44,068 bases of DNA from IMG/VR virus record IMGVR_UViG_3300048672_000354, positions 1 through 44,068 of that record; one strand, given 5' to 3'. Below, in pieces: positions 26,539 through 35,069 of the stretch. The position numbers and the translations under genes are program-made. Each line of letters begins with the position of its first letter. Positions within the stretch are counted from its first letter, which is position 1. Below the pieces are notes generated by a model. The model saw nothing but the letters and a program-made list of their open reading frames with translations. It did no database searches and had not been told where the DNA came from. The DNA is from a virus.

Positions 26539-27096
26539 TTATACCTCGCGGATAGGTAGGTCCAATCCAAGATATAGAAAGGCCTCACTGAGTTGTTTAA
26601 TCTGAGCAAAACAATCTTCCAAAGCATTGTGCGAGGCTGGATACCTTGGAGCACTTGTAATCTTAAGTACAGTTCTCAAGTCTCTAGCAGAGTTATATTT
26701 CCAAGGAACGTCAATTCCACACTGCTTATAAGCATGCTCAAGCATTGCCATATCAAACTGAGGACCTTTACACCAAATAACTGGGGTAGTCCCAGTTGAG
26801 TGCAGTTCAATAAAATTACTTAGATCCTCCAAAGCTGCTGGAAGGCTCATAGAGTCTGGAGTATCACCTGGAATTTTAGCCCGAGTATTAGATACCTGAT
26901 CAGTCCACCAGCGAACCGTATCCATTGAAACTGTTCGATCTTGAGTCTTTGTATTAAGCTCCATATATAGATGTGGCGAACTGGTATTGGCTACAAAATC
27001 TGTACCGAATTTTACGCATCCGACACTGAGAATAATGGAATCATTATCCGTACCGAAGGTTTCAATATCAAGCATGAAATTAGAAAGTTGCTTCAT
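26539..27096 (-). CDS. DEDDh 3'-5' exonuclease
   Basis: 185 aa from ATG 27096, chosen because GGAG lies seven bases upstream; the longer frame adds 11 residues without an SD. Asp10 and Glu12 (MLDIETFG) form motif ExoI, Asp115 (PQFDMAML) ExoII, and His156/Asp161 (SHNALED) ExoIII, giving a DnaQ-like DEDDh nuclease. The MLDIETFGT opening resembles phage exonucleases of the Rv2179c type. Likely roles are trimming 3' ends of DNA or RNA in replication or host degradation. The family A polymerase in this phage has its own exonuclease domain, so this one is not needed only for proofreading. Confidence 0.88.
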   Translation of the reverse strand: MKQLSNFMLDIETFGTDNDSIILSVGCVKFGTDFVANTSSPHLYMELNTKTQDRTVSMDTVRWWTDQVSNTRAKIPGDTPDSMSLPAALEDLSNFIELHSTGTTPVIWCKGPQFDMAMLEHAYKQCGIDVPWKYNSARDLRTVLKITSAPRYPASHNALEDCFAQIKQLSEAFLYLGLDLPIREV

Positions 27097-27109
27097 TTCA
27101 ATTCTCCTA

Positions 27110-27565
27110 TTAAGCAGTCTTATCTGCACGTTTAGCAGCTTGGATGGAATTAAATCTTAGTTTGTTATATCGAGCTGACAACTTATTTGCATTGTGTTGC
27201 AACAACTCCATTTCAGAAACTCCGTAGAGATTCATAACAGCTTGAATGTAGAATCTCAGATCACCAAGTTCTTCAACCAGGTTAGTTCTATCAAGCTCAT
27301 GACCATAGTGAATCTCTTTCTTAATACAATCTGCTAACTCACCAGCTTCACCGCAAACTCCCAAAACTGCGTGGTTACACATTTGGGCGCGCGTATCAGC
27401 TTTCAAAAGTAGAGCTACAAAGTTATCATAACGAAGAGTTGAAAGTAGAGGCTGACCAGTTTCTTCGTTCAATACAACATTACCAGATGCAGGATCAATT
27501 ACTGGAATATTTACCCAGCCAAGTGCTGTCGAGCAAGAAATATTTTCAGGTGTAGGGGTACTCAT
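27110..27565 (-). CDS. MazG-like nucleotide pyrophosphohydrolase
   Basis: 151 aa. GEAGE (72-76) and EELGDLRFYIQ (98-108) carry the Glu/Asp ligands of the all-alpha MazG-type fold, which hydrolyses (d)NTPs to monophosphates. The N-terminal 45 residues are an extra segment. Its start overlaps the stop of the upstream helicase gene (ATGA at 27562-27565), so the two are translationally coupled. In phages such enzymes are thought to remove damaged nucleotides or lower host alarmone levels. Confidence 0.88.
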   Translation of the reverse strand: MSTPTPENISCSTALGWVNIPVIDPASGNVVLNEETGQPLLSTLRYDNFVALLLKADTRAQMCNHAVLGVCGEAGELADCIKKEIHYGHELDRTNLVEELGDLRFYIQAVMNLYGVSEMELLQHNANKLSARYNKLRFNSIQAAKRADKTA

Positions 27566-28812
27566 AATTTCATGTTTCTTTCTTCCTCTGTCAAAAATGA
27601 GTGGTCAATCATAGAGGAGTCTGACTGATCAACAGCTTTCTTCTTGGGAAGAAAACCTAAGCCACCTTTGACAGCTTGAATTTTATCCGCTGCCATAAGA
27701 TTTTGTAGTAGGGTTGCAAGATCTGTTTGCTTATCTAGATCATTTGAGACACATTTCCATATAGCTTTGAATTCAACAACTCCTGTAGAGCTTTCAATGA
27801 ACTGTACAATCTTGTGTGATACGTCTGAGTGTTTTGATTTTCCAAACTCTCCAAGTGCCTTTGGCATAAAATGTTCAGTGTGGCTGAGAATTGTATTTGC
27901 GTGGACAACATCTTTTTCAGATATCTCTCTTGAGCACCTAGCTGCTGACATAATGAGACACAACTTGAGTAGATGGGAAAACCGTCTCGTTGCAAATGAT
28001 TCAAATCTGACATCTTCAGGTCCTCTAGCTTGTCCGTATATTTTTTCAAGAAGTCTCTTTGCAGTTGGATGGAGTTCAGCAATTCCGTAAGCACTTGATT
28101 TGATACATTGGAGGTAGTCTGAAATTGCCTTTGTATGTTCAGGATCGGGCGGCTCTGGGAATGCAATTCGTTTTCCATTTGATTCTCCGTAGATTAAAAG
28201 AAGTCTTGAAAAGAAACCTTGGCCAATAACTTCTGGAGGAAATGCTAGTGCAAGATTGGTTGGAGTATTACCGCCAAGGATTGAGATTGTTGGATTAGAT
28301 ATTGAAATTGATTTACCATTTTTAATTCTATTTGTGTATGTGCCATTAAAATCCCAGAGTTCTCCGAGGATTGAAATGAATTCTATGTTACCATTACCTA
28401 TGAAATTATTGAACTCATCTGCCATCACAAACATTTCGGCATCTGAGGTCTCAGTTCCAAAGATATTTTGATCTAGGAAATCTTCAGCTGATTTAGTTTC
28501 ACCTTCACCTAACTCTCCAGCTAGGTCCATCAGGAACTTTTCTTTAGTTGTCTTACTTGCTGCAATTTTATTGTATCCAGAATCTGACAGTAATTTCTTC
28601 ATTAACTTAATTGCCGTAGATTTCCGAGTTCCAGGAGTACCTACAAGCATGGTATAAAGATTAGGGTGCAATTCAAAGTGGCCATGATGTATGTAATATT
28701 GCCGGCCCAAGAATGCACCTATACCAGTAATAGCAGACCACCTATGAAAACAAGCAGGCGATTCAGTATTACTGGTATAGTCAAGGTAACTGGAGAAAAA
28801 ATTATCCTCCAT
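27562..28812 (-). CDS. DUF3987-type replicative ATPase (helicase/primase-like)
   Basis: 416 aa. Walker A at 58-66 (GTPGTRKST), Walker B at about 127-133 (MFVMADE), and the NLYTMLVGTPG and GQGFFSRLLLIYGE stretches are typical of DUF3987 proteins, phage replication ATPases often acting as helicase or primase partners. SD AAGG lies eight bases before ATG. No zinc ribbon or primase catalytic motif is present at the N-terminus. It sits between the polymerase block and the MazG and exonuclease genes, in the replication cluster. Confidence 0.82.
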   Translation of the reverse strand: MEDNFFSSYLDYTSNTESPACFHRWSAITGIGAFLGRQYYIHHGHFELHPNLYTMLVGTPGTRKSTAIKLMKKLLSDSGYNKIAASKTTKEKFLMDLAGELGEGETKSAEDFLDQNIFGTETSDAEMFVMADEFNNFIGNGNIEFISILGELWDFNGTYTNRIKNGKSISISNPTISILGGNTPTNLALAFPPEVIGQGFFSRLLLIYGESNGKRIAFPEPPDPEHTKAISDYLQCIKSSAYGIAELHPTAKRLLEKIYGQARGPEDVRFESFATRRFSHLLKLCLIMSAARCSREISEKDVVHANTILSHTEHFMPKALGEFGKSKHSDVSHKIVQFIESSTGVVEFKAIWKCVSNDLDKQTDLATLLQNLMAADKIQAVKGGLGFLPKKKAVDQSDSSMIDHSFLTEEERNMKL

Positions 28813-28822
28813 ACAATGTACC

Positions 28823-29044
28823 TTATTTTTGCGAAGAGTAATCTTGCAAGACTTTCCCCTCAGTTAAAAGATCCCCAAGTTCTTTAAGCTCAGGGTGCGC
28901 GTCTGGAAAACAATTTAGAGCTCTGTTAATGAGGCCTACAAATTGAGGGAGAATTTCTTTGGATATTTCAATGGAGGAAAGTCCTGAAGATGATTTAATG
29001 AGCTGTAGGTTTTTAGAAGAAGTGTGATTAAATTGTAGGGACAT
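28823..29044 (-). CDS. Hypothetical 73-aa protein in the replication cluster
   Basis: Strong SD (ATAGGAAACTATC before ATG, the leader type also used at 32428). Small mixed helical protein with an acidic middle and no Cys pairs or membrane segment. Close spacing to both neighbours shows it is in the operon. No function can be read. Confidence 0.72.
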   Translation of the reverse strand: MSLQFNHTSSKNLQLIKSSSGLSSIEISKEILPQFVGLINRALNCFPDAHPELKELGDLLTEGKVLQDYSSQK

Positions 29045-29056
29045 GATAGTTTCCTA

Positions 29057-29275
29057 TTAAAATTTAGCCAGCTTAATTGCACCAGTAGAATTCTCAGTAG
29101 AAAAGACGTCCACTCTAACAAGTACAGTTAGAGTTTCAGTGCCTCTACCTGTGTGTCTAGTTACTACCTGCGAAATTTCCCATCCAAAGTCTAGCTTAGA
29201 TTTGACAAGTCCAGAGTCTGGAGAGTCAAATATCACATCAGTTGAGATATTAGTTTGAAAAGCTAGTCTACTCAT
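29057..29275 (-). CDS. Hypothetical 72-aa protein downstream of DNA polymerase
   Basis: SD AATAGGAAACATC precedes ATG, and the gene follows the polymerase stop by 8 nt. Strand-rich, with segments GTETLTVLVRVDVFS and ISTDVIFDSPDSG that could make a small beta barrel. No known family. It may be a polymerase or nucleic-acid accessory, by position only. Confidence 0.7.
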   Translation of the reverse strand: MSRLAFQTNISTDVIFDSPDSGLVKSKLDFGWEISQVVTRHTGRGTETLTVLVRVDVFSTENSTGAIKLAKF

Positions 29276-29283
29276 GATGTTTC

Positions 29284-31713
29284 CTATTCAGTTTCTGACC
29301 AATAAATTGCACGCTTAAGTTCCCCAGTTGCCTTATCAATCTTACCAAGTTTTAAGGCTGCTGGGACTGTGAAGGTTCTATAAGTTCCAGATACATCGCG
29401 GATTGTAATAGGAATCTCCATATATTCTCGCACTCGTTCTGCCAGATAATGCGATCCTGGTTTGTAAGAGAAAAGGATGGAATCATGAATCTGCGCATGA
29501 AGTCTGAATAAAGTGGGGTTTGGTAACGCAACATTATAAAACACCTTTAGATACGCTTCGTTGAGAGTTCTTGCATTAAGTGATTGAGGGCAATGAGCGA
29601 CGTAGCTATTGAGGTCAGATTTATTTCTATCAGGCGATCCGAAACAATATCGTGTCCAGTCTCCACACTCGATGTAGTCTTTAATAGCCGGATTGTATCT
29701 AAGGTTATACGATGTATGATGGTATGCTCGCGATGTAAGGCGTCCAGTAATCGCAATCTCTCGCTTAACTGACTCATAATAAGCTCCTTTAATCTTTGGG
29801 TACGTTTTGTGAAACTGTGCCAGAAGATACTCAGCGATCTTTTTAGGGTCAGAGATATTTAATCTAAGGAGCCTAGCAGCTTCCCATATTTTATCTAGTC
29901 CCATTGTATCAACTAAGACGCCAGGACCCATGTTATAATTAGCTCCGTGATTAACCCGTTTCGCAAGGTCTCGAAGTGGCTTATCTTTAGTCTTTCCGGC
30001 GGCATCATCGTAGATACTTTCGTAAGGAACGCCGAAAAATGCAGCCGCATTGATTGAATGAAAGTCCCTGACTCCTGAAACTGCTGCAATGAGATTTTCA
30101 TCTCCTGATATATTTCCCGTGTCTCTGGATTCAGCTTGTTCAAGATCGCACTCTCCAAGGTTAAATCCATCAGCACATCTGAGGGTTTGTTTAACGGAAA
30201 AATCCCTGGGGATGTTTTGAATTTGTAGCCCACACCAGAAGTGGTGCTCTCTACTTGCCAACCTACAGGTGTCTGTTCCATGCGGATTGAGTGCGTACAA
30301 AATTGTTCCATTTAATTCTTTCGCTCCACCTTCTCCATCAGCTTTGGCATCCTCTGCTGTACGAAGATAGGTAGACTTAAGTTTTCTCCAGCCCCGAATG
30401 TTAAGAACAGCGTTTAGAATTCTTGCATTCAGTGGGTGACGAATCTTGGCTTTGTTAATATCTTTTTCATTAGATGAGGTGATATCTCCGCAGCCAAGTA
30501 CCTTGAGTAATGTCTTAACTTGTGGAGGCGATCCAGGATTGAAGTCAGCCTTACCTACCATAACTCTAACCGAGTTCAATTCCTTCGTCTCAAGTTCCAC
30601 AAATTCCGCGCGAGCCTTCTCAATTATTTCCATATCTCTTTGGATACCAGTCATCTCAGATAGAAGACATGGATATACCATTGGAAACTCTAATGTATAG
30701 TTGTGTCTTGCCCAGTCGGGTAGCTGTAGAATTTGTGAGATCCAGACATTTGCTGTTGCCCAAGTGTCAAGTGCGTTATATTTGTAGTACTCATAAAGGT
30801 CTGAAGTCTCTGCGAGATCTTTCCAATATACCACTTCTCGTAGATAGAAGGCATTAAGGAAAGCAAGATCCTTTGGTAGCTCGGAATAGTGTGAGTGTGC
30901 GAGATTAATAGTATCCCAGAACCAGTTTCTTGGTACAGCGTTATAGCGTAGCAGGTAGGAGTTGTCATACTTACCATTCTGAAATATCTTATCAGGTGAG
31001 AGTTCATTGATTACTCTCATTACACCTAATGCCCAGACTGAATCCATGGGCAATACATAAGACTTAGTAGAAATATTACCAACAGAGTCCACAAAAACGC
31101 CAGTATACCCAATGCAACGTATCGCCAGGTTTCTCTTAAAGGTTTCAATGTCTGTTGCAATTGCGATTGCGGAGTCCAGTTCATTTACTACCTCCTTCCA
31201 GTTATCTGGAGTTAAGAGTTCCCACGTGAATTTTGTCGCAGAGCGCCAAGTGTTCGGGGAAACAACTTTTGAAATGAATCTGCCGGCAATAAACTTACCG
31301 TAGGAGACTGTAAACAATTGCGAGAGTGGACTAATGAATACGATTTCTAAGCCCTGATACTTAAAGAAGGAGCCCTGATAATTTGATAGCGATGGGCTAC
31401 CTTTAGGATTACCAGATAACTCCAGAAGCTTGCGGAGAACTGCTGTGTTGGTGGATACAACCGATGAAATTCCTCTCTTGTCACAGTACAGTTTGAGGTG
31501 TGAGAGGAGTTCAATTCTTTCGAGACAGACATAAGTATTCTTTCCACCAAACATTGGTTTCAGATGAGGCAAGTAGTCTTTGTCTTCTGGAGTACCAAGG
31601 AATAAACAATTGCCCGTACCTACAGAAGTTGCAGATACAGGCACAGGAATGTTAGCTGATTGTACAGTTGAATGCTGAACCTTAAGTAAGGCTAGCTTAT
31701 CTTTTAGATTCAT
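29284..31713 (-). CDS. DNA polymerase, family A, with 3'-5' exonuclease domain
   Basis: 809 aa. The exonuclease domain has Asp188/Glu190 (ATDIET), Asn246/Asp250 (QNGKYD) and Tyr312/Asp316 (YNALD). The polymerase domain has motif A Asp523 (CDLEQAESR), motif B with Arg581, Lys585 and NHGANYNMG (588-596), and motif C His743/Asp744 (QIHDSI). Motif B has an insertion-free T7/PolI-like layout. No 5'-3' nuclease domain. No SD is visible before the ATG (TTCTTCCTACT); the mRNA begins just after the tRNA region, so tRNA processing may define its 5' end. This is the phage replicase. Confidence 0.95.
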   Translation of the reverse strand: MNLKDKLALLKVQHSTVQSANIPVPVSATSVGTGNCLFLGTPEDKDYLPHLKPMFGGKNTYVCLERIELLSHLKLYCDKRGISSVVSTNTAVLRKLLELSGNPKGSPSLSNYQGSFFKYQGLEIVFISPLSQLFTVSYGKFIAGRFISKVVSPNTWRSATKFTWELLTPDNWKEVVNELDSAIAIATDIETFKRNLAIRCIGYTGVFVDSVGNISTKSYVLPMDSVWALGVMRVINELSPDKIFQNGKYDNSYLLRYNAVPRNWFWDTINLAHSHYSELPKDLAFLNAFYLREVVYWKDLAETSDLYEYYKYNALDTWATANVWISQILQLPDWARHNYTLEFPMVYPCLLSEMTGIQRDMEIIEKARAEFVELETKELNSVRVMVGKADFNPGSPPQVKTLLKVLGCGDITSSNEKDINKAKIRHPLNARILNAVLNIRGWRKLKSTYLRTAEDAKADGEGGAKELNGTILYALNPHGTDTCRLASREHHFWCGLQIQNIPRDFSVKQTLRCADGFNLGECDLEQAESRDTGNISGDENLIAAVSGVRDFHSINAAAFFGVPYESIYDDAAGKTKDKPLRDLAKRVNHGANYNMGPGVLVDTMGLDKIWEAARLLRLNISDPKKIAEYLLAQFHKTYPKIKGAYYESVKREIAITGRLTSRAYHHTSYNLRYNPAIKDYIECGDWTRYCFGSPDRNKSDLNSYVAHCPQSLNARTLNEAYLKVFYNVALPNPTLFRLHAQIHDSILFSYKPGSHYLAERVREYMEIPITIRDVSGTYRTFTVPAALKLGKIDKATGELKRAIYWSETE

Positions 31714-31751
31714 AGTAGGAAGAATATAAGATGGTGGGAGAGATTGTAAGA

Positions 31752-31826
31752 TGGTAGGCCGTAAGAGAATCGAACTCTTATTAAAGGATTATGAGTCCTC
31801 TACTTTTACCAATAAGTTAACGGCCC
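31752..31826 (-). tRNA. tRNA with CAU anticodon, probable tRNA-Ile2 (AUA)
   Basis: Full cloverleaf on the minus strand: acceptor GGGCCGT/ACGGCCT with G1-U72 wobble, U8-A9, D stem ACTT/AAGT, anticodon stem GAGGA/TCCTT with loop CTCATAA, T stem AAGAG/CTCTT with TTCGATT loop, discriminator A, and an encoded CCA. It lacks the C1-A72 mismatch and three G-C pairs of initiator tRNA. C4-G69 and C5-G68 are those reported as determinants for lysidine synthase in E. coli tRNA-Ile2, and differ from elongator Met. So it probably reads AUA after lysidine modification. Elongator Met is the alternative. Confidence 0.9.
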
Positions 31827-31833
31827 TGAATGT

Positions 31834-31910
31834 TGGCCTCGCCTACAAGAATTGAACTTGTAACCTATTGCTTAGAAGGCAATTGCTCTATCCAGTTGAG
31901 CTAAGGCGAG
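31834..31910 (-). tRNA. tRNA-Arg(UCU)
   Basis: Clean cloverleaf on the minus strand: acceptor CTCGCCT/AGGCGAG (7 bp), D stem GCTC/GAGC, anticodon stem ATTGC/GCAAT with loop CTTCTAA (anticodon UCU), T stem ACAAG/CTTGT, discriminator G and encoded CCA. It reads AGA and AGG; AGA is common in the late genes here. It is 7 nt from the other tRNA gene and shares its transcript. Confidence 0.95.
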
Positions 31911-31932
31911 CTGAAACTTATATCTTAAGTAT

Positions 31933-31984
31933 CTAATTATTGAGCCCTCAGAATCTTGTGAACTCTAAAGGCTCAAGGGATTAG
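31933..31984 (-). terminator. Stem-loop between SSB-like gene and tRNAs
   Basis: TTGAGCC (31940-31946) pairs with GGCTCAA (31970-31976), with an outer CTAAT/ATTAG pair (31933-31937, 31980-31984). It sits just after the SSB-like stop and before the tRNA genes on the leftward transcript. The loop is long and no U-run follows, so it may be a 3' stabiliser or a tRNA-processing boundary rather than a full terminator. Confidence 0.4.
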
Positions 31985-31993
31985 ATTCCTAAA

Positions 31994-32428
31994 TTACAGG
32001 AAAGCAATCTCAATCAGATTTGTGTAGTAAGCAGTCTTATCTTTGTTAGCCCGCAGGCTGGTAACAATTGCAGCTTCAGCATTTTGAATATCTGCGATCA
32101 GCTCACGATTACTCTTGGCACCGAACTTTTCAGCTGCAGCCTTGAGAACATTCTTAAGGCCACCTTGACCATACTCATTATCAAGAATGAAAGCAACTGA
32201 AGCTTGAGCACCTGGAGCAAGTGGAGTATCTTCACCTGGGTTAGCAAGCTCAATGGTTTCAACAGCCTTAAAGTTAGCTTCAAAAGCTGGCTTATTATTG
32301 ATAGGCTTTTGTACCAAAGTAAGGATTACCTTATGAGTACCTGCAGGGTAAGGACGAAATTCTGGAGCATCAGCCAGATCATCCAAAGTACCGTCAAGCA
32401 GAGTGTCAAGATTGAAGTTTTCAGACAT
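31994..32428 (-). CDS. Probable single-stranded DNA-binding protein
   Basis: 144 aa from ATG 32428 (SD AAGGAAACTATC); a longer frame to 32524 has no SD. The acidic N-terminus (FNLDTLLDGTLDDLADAPEF), then strands YPAGTHKVILTLVQKPI, AFEANFKAVETI and ASVAFILDN, suggests a small beta barrel. In other phages a protein of this pattern lies with Sak4-like recombinases and acts as SSB. No SSB family signature is certain, so the function is by context. Higher use of optimal codons suggests good expression. Confidence 0.55.
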   Translation of the reverse strand: MSENFNLDTLLDGTLDDLADAPEFRPYPAGTHKVILTLVQKPINNKPAFEANFKAVETIELANPGEDTPLAPGAQASVAFILDNEYGQGGLKNVLKAAAEKFGAKSNRELIADIQNAEAAIVTSLRANKDKTAYYTNLIEIAFL

Positions 32429-32520
32429 GATAGTTTCCTTAGAAACAGAAAAGAGATTTGAAAGATAGAAAGAATGTAGAGGATTGTATTTACAATCTGA
32501 GGATGTGAATGGATTATGTA

Positions 32521-33033
32521 TCATTTCATGTCTTGAGTTCCTTTATAAATGTGTTGACGATCATCACAATCTGCACGATGTTGCAATCCAAGAATAAACA
32601 TACAACAACACATCGCATGGGCAATATGAGAAAGTCCAGTCTCTGGATCTTTATCTTCACCACCAAGATATGCAAATGTATGTCTTAGCAAAGCTGCAAT
32701 CAATCGTGAAGTTGCAATACCTTTTCTCCAATTGTGTGCAGCATATTTGTTAGCTCCAAACTGGAGAACTTTTGCCAGCTCTGTGATTGCTACTGGATCA
32801 AGAAGATCCATTGGAGGTTTAGCTGAGTCAAACTTTACTCCAGAAAGTGTTGATTGTATACCAGATACCTGAGCTGTGTCAAGCTGTACAGGGTTAGTTT
32901 TGTTTTCAGCTTTGAGTTGTTGAGCATCTCTGTACATTTTCTCATACATCTGTCTATAATCAAGTGGAGGAGTTGCAGGTTCTTGTGCATCACACATATC
33001 AATTCCAATCAGATAAAAATGTTGAGGATTCAT
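32521..33033 (-). CDS. DUF5664 (dATP/dGTP diphosphohydrolase-like) protein
   Basis: 170 aa. The core GVKFDSAKPPMDLLDP..., LAKVLQFGANKYAAHNWRKG and RHTFAYLGGEDKDPETGLSH (about 66-140) match what I recall of the DUF5664 / dATP-dGTP diphosphohydrolase N-terminal family. It would adjust purine deoxynucleotide pools. N-terminal 50 residues are extra and may be linker. It lies 9 nt after the Sak4-like gene. A PurZ gene is absent, so this is not evidence of 2-aminoadenine DNA. Confidence 0.72.
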   Translation of the reverse strand: MNPQHFYLIGIDMCDAQEPATPPLDYRQMYEKMYRDAQQLKAENKTNPVQLDTAQVSGIQSTLSGVKFDSAKPPMDLLDPVAITELAKVLQFGANKYAAHNWRKGIATSRLIAALLRHTFAYLGGEDKDPETGLSHIAHAMCCCMFILGLQHRADCDDRQHIYKGTQDMK

Positions 33034-33042
33034 TTTACTTAC

Positions 33043-33912
33043 TCACTTAGGTCCCATCTTAGCTTTGAGTGCAGCAAGTCCTGTAAGCGCTGCTGTTGCT
33101 GGAGTATTTGAAGTAGGTGTTTGAGTTGGTACAATTTCTCCCTTAAAAATTGGTATAAGGCTGGCTTCAGTTGCTGCTTCCAGTACTGCTCCAGTTCTTG
33201 ATCCAGTAAGGATGTTCCCATTGTAAAGTGTTGAGGAGGCAGCAATGTGGCGTTTATTTTTGACCTCACAATATACGACTTCGTCAAAGTATTTAGCTGT
33301 ATTTCGTGAGAAGTTTCTAGTCCCGGCAGTTGGTACAAGTTTGTTTTTTCCATCTTCCATCTCCGCTTCGGTTTCGTGAGAGATACAAATTACATTGAAT
33401 GGAGCTTGCTGAACATGAGATAGGAAAGTATCCATCAACTTACCAAGATTCCCCCAGTCATCATAGTTCAGCTTGTAATCATCAGGTTGGCCGCGTGTTA
33501 TATGTGCAATTGCTGAGTTAGTAAGTTGAGTAAGAGAGTCGAAAACTACAATGGTATCTTGAGGGAGAGAGTTAAGCTCTACTTCAATCATCGGTCTGGA
33601 ATCTTTCTTACAGATGGGACAATCCCATTTGCCGTGAGCTTCACAGATCTTACCTTTAGTTCCCTTAATCATCTTAAGGCAGGTTTCAATTGCAATAGGA
33701 TATGATCTTGTATCTGGCAGACTGAGGACTTCAATACGCTCTTTCTGTTCTTCAGGAAGTTTAAGTAGTGTATCAATACCATTCTCAAGATCAACCCACA
33801 AAAGATTGAATTCTTTAGATGTCTCACCTGCTAGTTGAGTCTTACCTGATTTAGGTGGACCAAAGAGTAGAACTCTATGAGATTTAGATGCTGTGCGTTG
33901 TGAGAGTTTCAT
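33043..33912 (-). CDS. Sak4-like recombination ATPase (RecA-fold)
   Basis: 289 aa. Walker A GPPKSGKT (18-25), Walker B IVVFDS (121-126, Asp125), and a RecA-type core with TSKEFNLLWVDLENGID. Cys90, His93, Cys98 and Cys101 form a small zinc-binding loop inserted between them (CEAHGKWDCPIC). The C-terminal tail is Thr/Pro-rich. The Sak4 family catalyses single-strand annealing or exchange with SSB. Its start overlaps the nuclease stop by 4 nt. Together with the nuclease upstream and SSB-like protein downstream it makes a recombination set. Confidence 0.8.
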   Translation of the reverse strand: MKLSQRTASKSHRVLLFGPPKSGKTQLAGETSKEFNLLWVDLENGIDTLLKLPEEQKERIEVLSLPDTRSYPIAIETCLKMIKGTKGKICEAHGKWDCPICKKDSRPMIEVELNSLPQDTIVVFDSLTQLTNSAIAHITRGQPDDYKLNYDDWGNLGKLMDTFLSHVQQAPFNVICISHETEAEMEDGKNKLVPTAGTRNFSRNTAKYFDEVVYCEVKNKRHIAASSTLYNGNILTGSRTGAVLEAATEASLIPIFKGEIVPTQTPTSNTPATAALTGLAALKAKMGPK

Positions 33913-34961
33913 ACTTGCGCCTTTCTAAGTTGAGTGTCTAATAGATCTTCAAACGAAATGGATACCTGATATTCAGTTCTATCTTCTTCAGCAGGTGTAC
34001 AAGGTTTGGTGAGATACTGAGTAGAGAGTGTGCAGGATTGGAAGTATTCACACTCACGAAAGAATGAGAAACAACTCTCACCTCTCATTGGGTATACTTC
34101 AGCTTCCTCATACATTTTAATTGTTTCAACATCAAGAAGTAGTTCACGAATCCAAAGTGCTCGCTGAAGGAATGTCTTAGTGAATGGGATTGTAGTATAC
34201 TCTTTAGATTTAGTTTGATATACTAGATATAGGACTTGGTAAGAAGATAGGTCAGGAAACAGGTGGTCAAGAACAATACTGTAACCAATCGCTTGAGCAG
34301 AGTTCTTATATGTTGCGGAACTAATAGATTGTGAAGCGGTAGTTTTGCATTCGAGAACAATGATTTCTCCAGTATGCTTATTGCGTAGTACAGCATCAAC
34401 AAAACCCCGCAGCCTAAACCCATCAGGAAAGTTGATAACAAAGCTAAGTTCACAAGCAGGTTTGGATTCATAATATACCAGGTCATAGTCATCAAGAAAG
34501 CCTACAGATCGCATGAAGAAGATCTTTTCAATTGCCACAGCAGCATGCCAAAATGATTTCTGATCCTTGTCTTCTACAGCAAACAATTCTGCATGCCACA
34601 TCAGAAACATTTTGAATAGAGTTTCTTCATAACTTAGTCCTTGGAAACAGAGTTGGATACCTTCGCCAACAACATGTCCAAACGCGAACGTGATTGTTGA
34701 TCTGAGGGATTCTTCTGCTTTATGTGTTGATCTGAGTCTGTTGAGTTGGAATTTACGCGGGCAGGAATGGAGAGTATATAGCGAGGAATATGACAGTTGG
34801 CGAATCCGGTAATCAATTGTTCCTTCATATCCAGATTCTCTGAATCCGCCAACCGTTCCTTCAGATTTCTCTGTTCCAACAATGACAGATCGCAAAGAAT
34901 CATTCCCACCATCTGATTGATCTGATAAAAATGTGTCGAGGTTGAATTCAGTGGAAGACAT
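33909..34961 (-). CDS. PD-(D/E)XK nuclease, Cas4/RecB-like, likely Fe-S
   Basis: 350 aa. The N-terminal SYSSLYTLHSCPRKFQLNR (58-76) is the classic RecB-family start. Catalytic residues: His96, Glu171, Asp189 (GFVDAVL) and Glu204-x-Lys206 (LECKTTA), with a following QAIGY motif. Cys67, Cys296, Cys303 and Cys309 are placed as the four iron-sulfur ligands of AddB/Cas4-type nucleases. It would resect DNA ends for the adjacent Sak4 recombinase. Weak SD (GAGA) before ATG. No Cas1, Cas2 or CRISPR array is in the window. Confidence 0.85.
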   Translation of the reverse strand: MSSTEFNLDTFLSDQSDGGNDSLRSVIVGTEKSEGTVGGFRESGYEGTIDYRIRQLSYSSLYTLHSCPRKFQLNRLRSTHKAEESLRSTITFAFGHVVGEGIQLCFQGLSYEETLFKMFLMWHAELFAVEDKDQKSFWHAAVAIEKIFFMRSVGFLDDYDLVYYESKPACELSFVINFPDGFRLRGFVDAVLRNKHTGEIIVLECKTTASQSISSATYKNSAQAIGYSIVLDHLFPDLSSYQVLYLVYQTKSKEYTTIPFTKTFLQRALWIRELLLDVETIKMYEEAEVYPMRGESCFSFFRECEYFQSCTLSTQYLTKPCTPAEEDRTEYQVSISFEDLLDTQLRKAQV

Positions 34962-35069
34962 GATAGTATCTCAGTAAGTAAAGGTGTGTATACTTCTCTA
35001 CAAAAACTTAAAGGCTCACATTGGAGCCAGTCTCGTAAGAGTTTATACTCTGAGTAAGTCAGTTTGTAT

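Noticed and set aside
27735-28178. 147-codon leftward frame inside the DUF3987 gene
   Set aside because: It is a shadow frame on the same strand; the DUF3987 frame has clear motifs and SD.
27110-33033. Z-genome (2-aminoadenine) system
   Set aside because: MazG-like, dATP/dGTP hydrolase-like and PolA genes recall it, but no PurZ (adenylosuccinate synthetase-like) gene is present and the hydrolase-like gene is not an HD-domain DatZ.
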